From JBDSZL01 sp039925145 (GTDB lineage Bacteria > Acidobacteriota > Vicinamibacteria > Vicinamibacterales > SCN-69-37), in contig JBDSZL010000038.1 in assembly GCA_039925145.1 (NCBI GenBank), forward strand, positions 1 to 64,000: a DNA stretch of 64,000 nucleotides, given 5' to 3'. A program made the position numbers and the translations under genes. Shown in pieces: positions 18,072 to 27,060 of this stretch. The notes below the pieces were generated by a model. The model searched no databases. It saw only the letters and a program-made list of their open reading frames with translations, and had not been told where the DNA came from. Within the stretch, counting starts at the first letter, position 1. The number at the start of each line of letters is the position of its first letter.

Positions 18072-18092
18072 ATTGACTCTCTCTCGCTCAGG
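18072..18092 (+). promoter_or_regulatory. HAIR-like HspR operator overlapping the dnaK promoter
   Basis: Half-sites ATTGACT and GCTCAGG are separated by exactly 7 bases. They match the HspR consensus CTTGAGT-N7-ACTCAAG at 5 of 7 positions on each side. The site covers the -35 hexamer and most of the spacer of the dnaK promoter, and hspR lies in the same gene run. Binding is inferred; the two half-sites are not strongly symmetric to each other. Confidence 0.45.
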
Positions 18093-18102
18093 TTTCTATA
18101 AT
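18073..18102 (+). promoter_or_regulatory. Sigma-70-type promoter of dnaK
   Basis: A -35 hexamer TTGACT (18073-18078) and a consensus -10 TATAAT (18097-18102) are separated by 18 bases. The predicted transcript starts near 18109, leaving a leader of about 40 bases. That leader contains the near-palindrome TAAAGTTTA (18112-18120) and a GGGGGAG ribosome-binding site before ATG 18149. Confidence 0.75.
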
Positions 18103-18148
18103 ATGGATCACTAAAGTTTAGCGCTCACACGGGCAGGGGGAGACAGTC

Positions 18149-20068
<1,920 letters not shown>

Positions 20069-20088
20069 CAGACAGCTCACATACGGCT

Positions 20089-20110
20089 CGCGACTCCGTC
20101 GGGAGTCGCG
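20089..20110 (+). terminator. Hairpin between dnaK and dnaJ
   Basis: A perfect 9-base stem, CGCGACTCC and GGAGTCGCG, around a GTCG loop lies 21 bases after the dnaK stop. No T-run follows. It may be an attenuator or an RNA-processing/stability element that lowers dnaJ-hspR expression relative to dnaK. Confidence 0.5.
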
Positions 20111-20163
20111 GGCCGAACGCTGCAGTGACATCACTGCGTCCGATGGATGACAGAAGGACGGTT

Positions 20164-21264
20164 GTGAACTTCTACTCCCTGCTGGGCCTGCCCGAGACAG
20201 CGTCGGAGGCCGACATCGAACGCGCGTATCGGCGTCTCGCGCGCCGCTATCATCCGGGCGTCAATCCGGGCGATCGGCTCGCGGAGCAGATGTACCAGCA
20301 GATCCAGGCGGCGTATCGGGTGCTCGCAGATGCCGAGCGGCGCCGCGCCTACGACCGTGGGACCCGCGTCGCACCCGAGGCGCCCGTACAGGCGAGCGTC
20401 GCCTTCGAGGGCTTCGACTTCTCGACGCCGGCCGAAGGGCCACTGGCTGCGACTTTCTCCGAGCTGTTCGCCGACGTGTTCCGGCACGCGGCGGGCACGG
20501 TAAACGCACCGGCACGCGGAGCGGATCTCGAGCTGGCGATCCGCATCTCCTTTCTGGACGCAATCTGCGGGTCCGATGTCCCGATTTCAATCACGCGCCA
20601 GGACCGTTGCGTGAGCTGCCGTGGCCAGGGACACGTCGCGCGGCACGAAGCGGCGTGTCCGGTCTGCCAGGGAGAAGGCATGAGGCGGTGGGCCCGCGGC
20701 CACATGGTGTTCAGCCGGGCGTGTGATGTCTGCGCGGGCCAGGGCCGCCTGGCGAGCACGCCGTGCCGGGTGTGCCGTGGCACGGGCACCGGGGTCCGGC
20801 ACGAAGTGGTCACGCTGCACATCCCGTCGGGCACCGACAGCAACGCCCGGCTCGCGGTTCCGGGGCGCGGACATGCGGGTCCCCTGGGCGGTGGTCCCGG
20901 GGATTTGTACGTCACGGTGGATGTGGCGCCGCATCCGCATTTCAGGCGCGAGGGCCGTGATGTGGTCGTCACGGTGCCGCTGCTCGTCCATGAAGCGGCG
21001 CTCGGCGCGGCGATTGAAGTGCCGACGTTGAATGGGTGGGCGCTCATGCAGATTCCGGCGGGGACGGGCTCGGGGCAACGGTTCCGGTTGCGCGACCATC
21101 GACTCGGCGTCGAGGCAGAGGCCTCACGCGCCGTTGCTGACCTGGTCGTCGAAACCGAGATTGTCTTGCCACCGCAGCTGGATGACCGATCGAGGGAGCT
21201 GCTGGAGGAATTCGGCCGCCTCAATCACGAGGACGTGCGGCGGCAGCGGTTCGAGCCGTCGTAA
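20164..21264 (+). CDS. dnaJ: DnaJ-type co-chaperone with HPG instead of HPD
   Basis: Hsp40 with an N-terminal J domain (about residues 1-65). The linker is not clearly Gly/Phe-rich. Four CxxCxGxG zinc repeats follow (CVSCRGQG, CPVCQGEG, CDVCAGQG, CRVCRGTG; about 148-215), then the C-terminal substrate-binding domain (RLAVPGRGHAGPLGGGPGDLYV). In the J domain the invariant HPD reads HPG (20251-20259, RRYHPGVNPGD). I chose GTG 20164 because AGAAGGA lies just upstream and the J domain then starts as NFYSLLGLPE; ATG 20143 or 20125 would add 7 or 13 residues. It lies between dnaK and hspR. Confidence 0.9.
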   Translation: MNFYSLLGLPETASEADIERAYRRLARRYHPGVNPGDRLAEQMYQQIQAAYRVLADAERRRAYDRGTRVAPEAPVQASVAFEGFDFSTPAEGPLAATFSELFADVFRHAAGTVNAPARGADLELAIRISFLDAICGSDVPISITRQDRCVSCRGQGHVARHEAACPVCQGEGMRRWARGHMVFSRACDVCAGQGRLASTPCRVCRGTGTGVRHEVVTLHIPSGTDSNARLAVPGRGHAGPLGGGPGDLYVTVDVAPHPHFRREGRDVVVTVPLLVHEAALGAAIEVPTLNGWALMQIPAGTGSGQRFRLRDHRLGVEAEASRAVADLVVETEIVLPPQLDDRSRELLEEFGRLNHEDVRRQRFEPS

Positions 21265-21306
21265 CGGAGTCGGCGCCCTGGAGGTCCGGGGGCCCGGAGA
21301 GCGCGT

Positions 21307-21732
21307 ATGGCAACCAAACGGACAGGGACGGGGCGTGGCTACTACATGATCAGCGCGGTCGCCTCGAAGTACAACATCCACCCACAGACGCTGCGGCTGT
21401 ACGAGCGCGAAGGGCTGCTCAAGCCGTCGCGTACCGATGGCAACACACGCCTGTACTCCGACGAGGACCTGCAGGAACTCGAGACCATTCTCGCGCTCAC
21501 GCGTGACCTCGGCGTCAATCTCGCCGGTGTCGAGATCATCCTGAACATGAGGCGCAAGATGGAGCGCATGCAGCGCGAGGTGAACGAGTTCATGCAGTAC
21601 GTCAAGCACGAACTGGCGCGCGGACTCGGCGACTGGGAGCAGCGGTTGAACACCGCGCTTGTCCCCACGACGCCCGGCGACTTCGCGCCCCCACCGGCGC
21701 CCTCGACCGACGGCGATACCCCGCGATCCTGA
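21307..21732 (+). CDS. hspR: MerR-family heat-shock repressor HspR
   Basis: A DNA-binding repressor of 141 residues. A MerR-type winged helix-turn-helix (about 15-80: YMISAVASKYNIHPQTLRLY, EREGLLKPSRTDGNTRLYS) is followed by a dimerisation helix (EIILNMRRKMERMQREVNEFM) and a Pro-rich tail. Its position after dnaK-dnaJ matches the HspR operons of Actinobacteria and other groups, where HspR with DnaK binds HAIR sites to repress the operon. A HAIR-like site is present at 18072-18092. Ligand-sensing MerR cysteines are absent. Confidence 0.9.
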   Translation: MATKRTGTGRGYYMISAVASKYNIHPQTLRLYEREGLLKPSRTDGNTRLYSDEDLQELETILALTRDLGVNLAGVEIILNMRRKMERMQREVNEFMQYVKHELARGLGDWEQRLNTALVPTTPGDFAPPPAPSTDGDTPRS

Positions 21733-21771
21733 TCGCGCATCGCTGCCGGGTGAGTGCTATTCTGTCTCGCA

Positions 21772-22635
21772 ATGTCCTGCCCCGAGTGTGACGGCACAGG
21801 CTGGCGTCCGATCACGCGCGCTGGCGTGCGTCGCGTCGAACGCTGCCGCTGCTGGCAAGGATCGGTGGCCTCCAAGCTGGTCGCCGACGCGCGCATCCCG
21901 CCACGGTACGCGCGCTGCGATCTCGAAAACTTTCTGATGTACCCCAACGAGCGGCTGGTTGCTGCCGTCACGCGCGCGCGCCGGTTCGCCGACTCGTTTC
22001 CTATCGTGTCCAAAGGGTTGTGCCTGATCGGCCCGCCCGGCGTCGGCAAGACGCACATCGCGGTGGCCGTGCTGCGCAAGGTGGTCACGGAGAAAGGCGC
22101 GCGCGGGCTCTTCTACGACGTGCGCGATCTGCTGCGCGTCATCCGGTCGACCTACAACCCCGTCGTGCGCACAGCCGAGATGGACATCCTCCGCCCTGTC
22201 ATGACTGCCGAGCTGCTGGTGCTCGATGATCTGGGGGCCGAGAAGCCGTCCGAATGGGTCGAAGAGACGGTCAATCTGATCGTCAACACGCGCTACAACG
22301 AACGGCGCCCAACGATATTCACGACCAACTACGAGGATGTGCCGGACGAAGCGGATCTCGATTCGCTGAAAGTCCGCGTGGGGTTCCGTCTTCACTCGCG
22401 ACTGCACGAGATGTGTGATTTTCTCGAATACGATGGCGGCGATTACCGCATGCTCCCCTCCAACGGTGGCGCCGACGACCTCGTCACACTGTGGAAGACA
22501 ACGCGAGGACGCCGCAGCCTCCCACGGCGAGCGAGCAGCCCAGCGCGCGCCGAGATCGGTCACACCCATGTGTCGCGCCAAGATCAGACCGTGTCACGCG
22601 AGATCAAGTGGCCGGGAGGCAAGGCCGGCCGCTAG
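21772..22635 (+). CDS. DnaC/IstB-like AAA+ ATPase with N-terminal Cys motif
   Basis: A 287-residue protein resembling the helicase-loader class (DnaC, DnaI, IstB). The N-terminus has a zinc-ribbon-like MSCPECDGTGW with a later CRC. Walker A is GPPGVGKTHIAV (about residue 87) and Walker B is LLVLDDLGAEKPSEW; TIFTTNYE matches sensor-I-like placement. The C-terminal 40 residues are basic and low-complexity. I chose the ATG at 21772; a start 6 codons earlier is possible. Extended -10-like TGCTATTCT (21755-21763) ends 8 bases before this ATG. A role in loading DnaB is plausible but unproven, and no transposase is adjacent. Confidence 0.82.
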   Translation: MSCPECDGTGWRPITRAGVRRVERCRCWQGSVASKLVADARIPPRYARCDLENFLMYPNERLVAAVTRARRFADSFPIVSKGLCLIGPPGVGKTHIAVAVLRKVVTEKGARGLFYDVRDLLRVIRSTYNPVVRTAEMDILRPVMTAELLVLDDLGAEKPSEWVEETVNLIVNTRYNERRPTIFTTNYEDVPDEADLDSLKVRVGFRLHSRLHEMCDFLEYDGGDYRMLPSNGGADDLVTLWKTTRGRRSLPRRASSPARAEIGHTHVSRQDQTVSREIKWPGGKAGR

Positions 22636-22644
22636 CCCGCTCGT

Positions 22645-23799
22645 ATGATCGGGCTCTATCTGCACATCCCGTTCTGCCAGGCCATTTGCAGTTACTGCAA
22701 CTTCAACCGCGGCCTGTTCGACGCCGGTCTCAAGAGTCGGTACGTGTCAGCACTCGCGCGCGAGATTCTCGGCGCAGGCGATGGGCAGGGGGCGGACACG
22801 GTGTTCTTTGGCGGCGGCACGCCGTCGCTGCTGGAGCCCGCGGACGTGGCCGTGCTCGTGGAGGCGTGCGCGAGCGCCTATGCCCTCACGGCCGACGCGG
22901 AAATCACGCTCGAGACCAACCCCGAGACCGTCACCATCGAGCGGCTCGCCGCGTTCCGAGCAGCCGGTGTCAACCGGCTGAGCATCGGCGTGCAGTCGTT
23001 CGATGACGCGCAACTGCGCCGGCTGGGCCGCATTCACACCGCGGCGAAGGCCGGAGCGGCCGTGCGTGCCGCGCGCGCAGCGGGGTTCGACAACGTCAGT
23101 CTCGACTTGATGTTCTGGCTGCCGGGGCAGTCGCGCGCGTCGTGGCTCGACTCGGTCGGCGCGGCCATCAGCCTCGCGCCCGACCACCTGTCGCTGTACC
23201 TGCTCGAGCTCTATCCGAACGCGCCACTGAAAGAAGCAATGGCGCGCGCCGAGACGGGAACCTCGGGTGTCGGAAACCCCGACACGGAGTGGCGCCAGTC
23301 GGCAGATGACGAGGCCGCCGATATGTATCTGGAGGGGCTCGCGCTCTTCGACCAGGCCGGATTTGCCCAGTACGAAATCTCGAACGTAGCCAGGTCGGGA
23401 CGAGTGAGCCGGCATAATCTCAAGTACTGGACCGGCGGCGAGTGGCGTGGGTTCGGGTGCGGTGCGCATTCGACGGTCGGGATGCGGCGCTGGAAAAATG
23501 TCGCGTCCACGAGCGACTATGTGGCCGCGATCGATGACGACCGCGAGGTGGTAGCGGCGAGCTCTACGCTGACCCATTCAGAGCAGGTCGGGGATGCACT
23601 CTTCACAGGGCTGCGACTGTCCGCAGGAATCAATCGGGCCGATTTTGCACATCGGTATGGACTCGATCCCTGGGAACGGTACGGCCGAGACCTTGCATCG
23701 TGTGTTGATGCTGGCCTCGTGTGGCATGCGGACGATCGATTCGGGCTGTCCCGAGAGGGCATGCTGCTATCCAATGAGATTCTGGCGCTGTTCGTGTAG
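22645..23799 (+). CDS. hemW: Heme chaperone HemW / oxygen-independent coproporphyrinogen III oxidase-like radical SAM protein
   Basis: A radical SAM protein of 384 residues. The cluster motif CQAICSYCNF (CxxxCxxC) lies at about residue 11, followed by FFGGGTPSLL and ETNPETV. It has GVQSFDDAQLRRLGR and a HemW C-terminal domain (RHNLKYWTGGEWRGFGCGAHS). It lacks the extra N-terminal residues of genuine HemN, so HemW, which delivers heme to respiratory proteins, is the better call. It is 9 bases after the DnaC-like gene. Confidence 0.9.
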   Translation: MIGLYLHIPFCQAICSYCNFNRGLFDAGLKSRYVSALAREILGAGDGQGADTVFFGGGTPSLLEPADVAVLVEACASAYALTADAEITLETNPETVTIERLAAFRAAGVNRLSIGVQSFDDAQLRRLGRIHTAAKAGAAVRAARAAGFDNVSLDLMFWLPGQSRASWLDSVGAAISLAPDHLSLYLLELYPNAPLKEAMARAETGTSGVGNPDTEWRQSADDEAADMYLEGLALFDQAGFAQYEISNVARSGRVSRHNLKYWTGGEWRGFGCGAHSTVGMRRWKNVASTSDYVAAIDDDREVVAASSTLTHSEQVGDALFTGLRLSAGINRADFAHRYGLDPWERYGRDLASCVDAGLVWHADDRFGLSREGMLLSNEILALFV

Positions 23800-23894
23800 T
23801 CTTAAACGCCGCGCGTGTGTGGTGTCCGTGCGCGCGGGTACGCTAGAGTAAGTCAACTTTGACATCTGTTGCCCGGCGGGCAGGGAGGCGTTGC

Positions 23895-24449
23895 ATGGCG
23901 TTCTTGGGTGGTGGGTCGGCTTGGAGCCGGCGCACGATGATGATTCTTGGTTTCACGGCGCTCACGGTGCCCGTCGCCGCGCGGGCCGCGCAGCAGGCGC
24001 CGGCGCAGACGCCTGCCCCCGCGCAAACTCCGGCTCCGGGACAGACGCCCGCGCCTGGCGCGGCGGCCGCGGCTCCCGTCGCCGACCCCTTCAAGTTCGC
24101 GAGCGATTCGGCCGCGATCATCTGGACGGTCAAGAGCGACAAGACCGCAGACTTCGAGTCCGTCTGGGGCGTGATCAAGACCCGCCTGACGGCGAGCGAC
24201 AAACCCGACCTGAAAGCCCTGGGTGACACACTCAAGATCTATAAGGTCACCGGCGCCGCCGCGGCGGGCGCAGAGACCACATACCTGTTCGTAGGTGACC
24301 CGGTCTCGAAGACAGTCAGCTACAATCCGTCGCCCTTCCTGCTGTTCGACTCGGGTCTCTTCATGCGCCCCGAAGCTGACGAGCTGTTCAAGAAGCTGGC
24401 CGACACCATCGTGCGGATCAATCCGCTGCCGCTCTCCAACGTGAAGTAG
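23895..24449 (+). CDS. Secreted protein of unknown function, first of two tandem paralogues
   Basis: A 184-residue protein. The signal peptide carries a twin-arginine-like SRRTMMILGF and ends near AARA. A stretch of imperfect QTPAPA repeats (about residues 33-60) leads to a domain containing IIWTVKSDKTADFESVW and a C-terminal helix ending NPLPLSNVK. ATG 23895 has GGGAGG six bases upstream. The C-terminal domain resembles that of the next gene (DKxxDFExV, then a short Tyr/Val-rich strand, then a helix). Upstream, GTCAA-CT-TTGAC (23852-23863) is a perfect small inverted repeat. Function unknown. Confidence 0.78.
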   Translation: MAFLGGGSAWSRRTMMILGFTALTVPVAARAAQQAPAQTPAPAQTPAPGQTPAPGAAAAAPVADPFKFASDSAAIIWTVKSDKTADFESVWGVIKTRLTASDKPDLKALGDTLKIYKVTGAAAAGAETTYLFVGDPVSKTVSYNPSPFLLFDSGLFMRPEADELFKKLADTIVRINPLPLSNVK

Positions 24450-24474
24450 GATTGGCGCCTTCGGGCGAGTCTTG

Positions 24475-24504
24475 ACGGGACGCTCGCCGACGCGGGCGTC
24501 CCGT
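24475..24504 (+). terminator. Hairpin between the two secreted paralogues
   Basis: A 9-base perfect stem, ACGGGACGC with GCGTCCCGT, encloses a 12-base loop, 25 bases after the first stop codon. No T-run follows. It may partly separate expression of the two genes. Confidence 0.4.
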
Positions 24505-24557
24505 TCGTACGTCGGCGTGCGGTGGCCTGCACAGGTCATCAGCTGAGGAGGTCCGGT

Positions 24558-25004
24558 ATGCGACGGCTCTCGACGGTTGTGGTGACCCTGATCCTCGCCA
24601 CCCCGTGTCTGCCGCTCGCCCAGTCCCCGGCCCCATCCCGTTCCACACCTGCCTCGCAGGAATACGTCTTTCAATCAGGCTCGGGCCTGCTGTTCTTCTA
24701 TGTCCACCCGGACAAGGCGACGGATTTCGAAGGCGTCATTGCGCGCTTGGGCCAGGTGCTCGAGGCGTCTCCCGATCCCGGCCGGCGGCAGCAAGCCGCC
24801 ACCTGGCAGGCGTTTCGATCGCTCGACAAAGTGGCCGAGAACGCGGTGTATGTCTTCGTCTTCAACCCGGCAGTCCCGGGGCTGGAGTATGACCCGGTAA
24901 AAATTCTGGCTGAAGCGGCGCCGACGGAAGTCCAGGCGCTCTACGAGCGGCTCAAAGCGGCTGTCGTTCGCGTCGAGCGCATGTCACTGACGAAGCTGCG
25001 ATAG
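24558..25004 (+). CDS. Secreted protein of unknown function, second tandem paralogue
   Basis: A 148-residue protein with a signal peptide (RRLSTVVVTLILATPCLPLAQ). The mature region is YVFQSGSGLLFFYVHPDKAT followed by DFEGVIARLGQVLEAS and a C-terminal helix ending RMSLTKLR. The pattern DKxxDFExVxxxLxxxLxAS and the C-terminal helix match the preceding gene, so the two look like a diverged tandem duplication. ATG 24558 has GAGGAGG upstream. It is convergent with the barrel gene, 15 bases away. No family is recognised. Confidence 0.77.
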   Translation: MRRLSTVVVTLILATPCLPLAQSPAPSRSTPASQEYVFQSGSGLLFFYVHPDKATDFEGVIARLGQVLEASPDPGRRQQAATWQAFRSLDKVAENAVYVFVFNPAVPGLEYDPVKILAEAAPTEVQALYERLKAAVVRVERMSLTKLR

Positions 25005-25019
25005 ATCGCAGGCGTCGCG

Positions 25020-25499
25020 TCAGAAGGCCAGGTTGGCACCGGCGTAGAAGCGCTGTACATTGCTGGCGATTGGCGTGCCTCTCAAGTGAAAGACACGGTA
25101 GTCAAGTCGGAGCCGCAGCGGCCCAATCAAACCGATCTTGACGCCCCCGCCGATATTCGTCGCCAGGTTCGTCTCGCGGGCAGCGCCCAGCTCTTCGCGA
25201 TAGAAGCCCACGCCGGTCGTCACATACAGCTGTGTCCGCGTCGGCGTCTGGATCATGCCGTTGATGCTCCCGGTGCGCAGTCCGGGCGCGCCACGGACCA
25301 CATCATGGCTCAACGTGGCGTACTCGCCTTCGAAGCCGACGACGAGCAGACTGACGCCGAGCGAGAACCCGCGCGCGCTGTGGCGAACCGGAGTGGGCGA
25401 GGCACCCAAGAACGCCGTGATATCGCCCCACGCCAGGTGGGGGCTGCCGCCGAGGAGCGCCAGCGAGAGGGCAGCAATCAGGAGGGTGCGTTTGGTCAT
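25020..25499 (-). CDS. Small outer-membrane beta-barrel-like protein
   Basis: A 159-residue protein with a clear signal peptide (RTLLIAALSLALLGG). The rest alternates short amphipathic strands (GFSLGVSLLVVGFEGEYA, TQLYVTTGVGFYREE, LRLRLDYRVFHLRG) and ends in Phe (YAGANLAF), the usual barrel C-terminus. The size suits an 8-stranded OmpA/OmpX-like barrel. Function unknown; probably monocistronic. Confidence 0.75.
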   Translation of the reverse strand: MTKRTLLIAALSLALLGGSPHLAWGDITAFLGASPTPVRHSARGFSLGVSLLVVGFEGEYATLSHDVVRGAPGLRTGSINGMIQTPTRTQLYVTTGVGFYREELGAARETNLATNIGGGVKIGLIGPLRLRLDYRVFHLRGTPIASNVQRFYAGANLAF

Positions 25500-25562
25500 C
25501 CTTCTATCTTAGCGGTCTCTCCTTGTGCGGGTGCGTGTCTTGGCGCGTGGTATTTTGCCCGC

Positions 25563-25682
25563 ATGGATCTGCGCGAGACGCCGGAGCACGAACTGCTCCG
25601 GCAGACCGTCCGGGAGTTTGCCAGCGCGATTCAGCGACCCCTGATTGCCCGTCATCTGCTGGGGAAGCCCGCGCATGACTGA
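25563..25682 (+). pseudogene. Remnant of an acyl-CoA dehydrogenase N-terminus
   Basis: A 39-codon frame beginning MDLRETPEHELLRQTVREFA, which looks like the first helix of acyl-CoA dehydrogenases, then diverging and ending in TGA. A full enzyme is about 380 residues, so nearly everything is missing. Its stop overlaps the MeaB start (ATG 25675), as if an internal deletion had joined the two. TATTTT (25551-25556) lies just upstream. Whether the peptide is made is unknown. The family call rests on a short match. Confidence 0.5.
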
Positions 25683-27060
25683 GTCCCCGTTGCTCGAGCG
25701 GCTGTTCGCGGCCGAGCCGCGCGCCATCGCGCGCGTGCTGTCGATGGTCGAAAATGAGGATCCTGCTGCGTCGCAGCTGATGGCCGCGGTCCACTCCCGA
25801 ATCGGCGGCGTATTCGTTGTCGGGGTCACGGGCCCACCTGGCGCGGGGAAGAGCACGCTCGTGGCGCAGCTCATCACCCGGATTCGCGCGACCGGTCGCC
25901 GCGTCGCGGTGCTTGCCGTCGATCCGTCGAGTCCCTACAGTGGCGGGGCGCTGCTCGGCGACCGTGTGCGCATGCAGGAACACGCGAGCGACAAGGGCGT
26001 GTTCATCCGGAGCATGGCGACACGCGGACATCTCGGCGGGCTGGCGCGAACCACCGCGGACGCGGCGGCTGTGCTGGGTGCCGCGGGATTCGATCTGGTG
26101 ATTATCGAGACGGTGGGCGTGGGGCAGGACGAAGTGGAGGTGGTGCGCGCCGCGGACGTCTCCGTGGTGACCCTCGTGCCAGGCACCGGAGACGACGTGC
26201 AGGCGCTCAAAGCGGGCGTGATGGAGATCGCAGACATCTTCGTGATCAACAAGGCTGATCTGCCGGGAGCCGAGCGCGCCGCCGAGGCGATCGGGATGGC
26301 ACTCTCGCTCGAGGAGAGGCCGTCCGCGGGCTGGCGGCCGCCGGTATTGCGGGTCACCGCGACAACGGGCGACGGCGTGCCCGCGCTGCTGGCCGCGATC
26401 GATCACTTCCGCACCTCACGTGGGCCGAACGGCCATGTCCGGCGCCGCGAACGTCTCGAGGTGGCGCTACGGGAGCACGCAACGGCCAGGTGGCTGCAGC
26501 ACCTCGAGCACGAGACATTGGGCCCGGGCGACTGGCAAGGTCTGGTCGATCGTCTCGCGAGCGGGAACATCGACCGCGACGCCGCTGTCGAGTGGTTGCT
26601 ACACCGGGCGGCATCAGCGGCCCGTGCTCAGGCGTCCACATCGCCCCTCCTCGATCACGTGGGTGTGGCGGTGCGGGACGTGGCAGCGAGCCGCCAATTC
26701 TTCGAGGGCGTTCTCGGGTTCGCGATGCAGCCGGTCGAGGAGGTGCCCTCGCAGCACGTGCGTGTGGCATTTCTCGAGACGGGGGACTCGAAGGTGGAGC
26801 TGGTAGAGACGACCCGTGAGGATTCCGCCGTCGGGCGGTTCCTGGCGCGTCACGGGCCCGGGCTCCATCACCTGGCGTTCAGGGTGACCGATCTCGATGC
26901 AACCCTTGCGCACCTGACGGCCTGTGGGGTCCGGCTCGTCGATGCCCAGCCCCGTGCGGGGGCACATGGCCGCCGCGTTGCGTTCGTGCACCCCCAGAGC
27001 GCCCATGGCGTGCTGGTCGAGCTGGTCGAAGAACTGCGGGACGGTCATGAGGATCGGTGA
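25675..27060 (+). CDS. Fusion of MeaB-type GTPase and methylmalonyl-CoA epimerase
   Basis: A single open frame of 461 residues. Residues about 1-315 are a MeaB/ArgK G-protein that protects and reactivates methylmalonyl-CoA mutase: Walker A GPPGAGKST, DPSSPYSGGALLGDRVRM, and VGVGQDEVEVV. Residues about 325-455 are a VOC-fold methylmalonyl-CoA epimerase with expected metal ligands in LDHVGVAV, LHHLAFRV and VLVELVEE. Both serve the propionyl-CoA/succinyl-CoA route, so the fusion is functionally coherent. The mutase itself is not in the window. The start ATG overlaps the dehydrogenase remnant and the end overlaps the MBL gene by 14 bases. Confidence 0.9.
   Translation: MTESPLLERLFAAEPRAIARVLSMVENEDPAASQLMAAVHSRIGGVFVVGVTGPPGAGKSTLVAQLITRIRATGRRVAVLAVDPSSPYSGGALLGDRVRMQEHASDKGVFIRSMATRGHLGGLARTTADAAAVLGAAGFDLVIIETVGVGQDEVEVVRAADVSVVTLVPGTGDDVQALKAGVMEIADIFVINKADLPGAERAAEAIGMALSLEERPSAGWRPPVLRVTATTGDGVPALLAAIDHFRTSRGPNGHVRRRERLEVALREHATARWLQHLEHETLGPGDWQGLVDRLASGNIDRDAAVEWLLHRAASAARAQASTSPLLDHVGVAVRDVAASRQFFEGVLGFAMQPVEEVPSQHVRVAFLETGDSKVELVETTREDSAVGRFLARHGPGLHHLAFRVTDLDATLAHLTACGVRLVDAQPRAGAHGRRVAFVHPQSAHGVLVELVEELRDGHEDR

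Noticed and set aside
23859..23864. Consensus -35 TTGACA upstream of the first secreted paralogue
   Set aside because: The sequence 16-18 bases downstream is AGGGAG, the ribosome-binding site, with no -10 element, so it is not a promoter as placed.
24000..24062. Short tandem DNA repeat of about 18 bases
   Set aside because: It is the coding of imperfect QTPAPA repeats in a secreted protein, not an independent repeat element or CRISPR.
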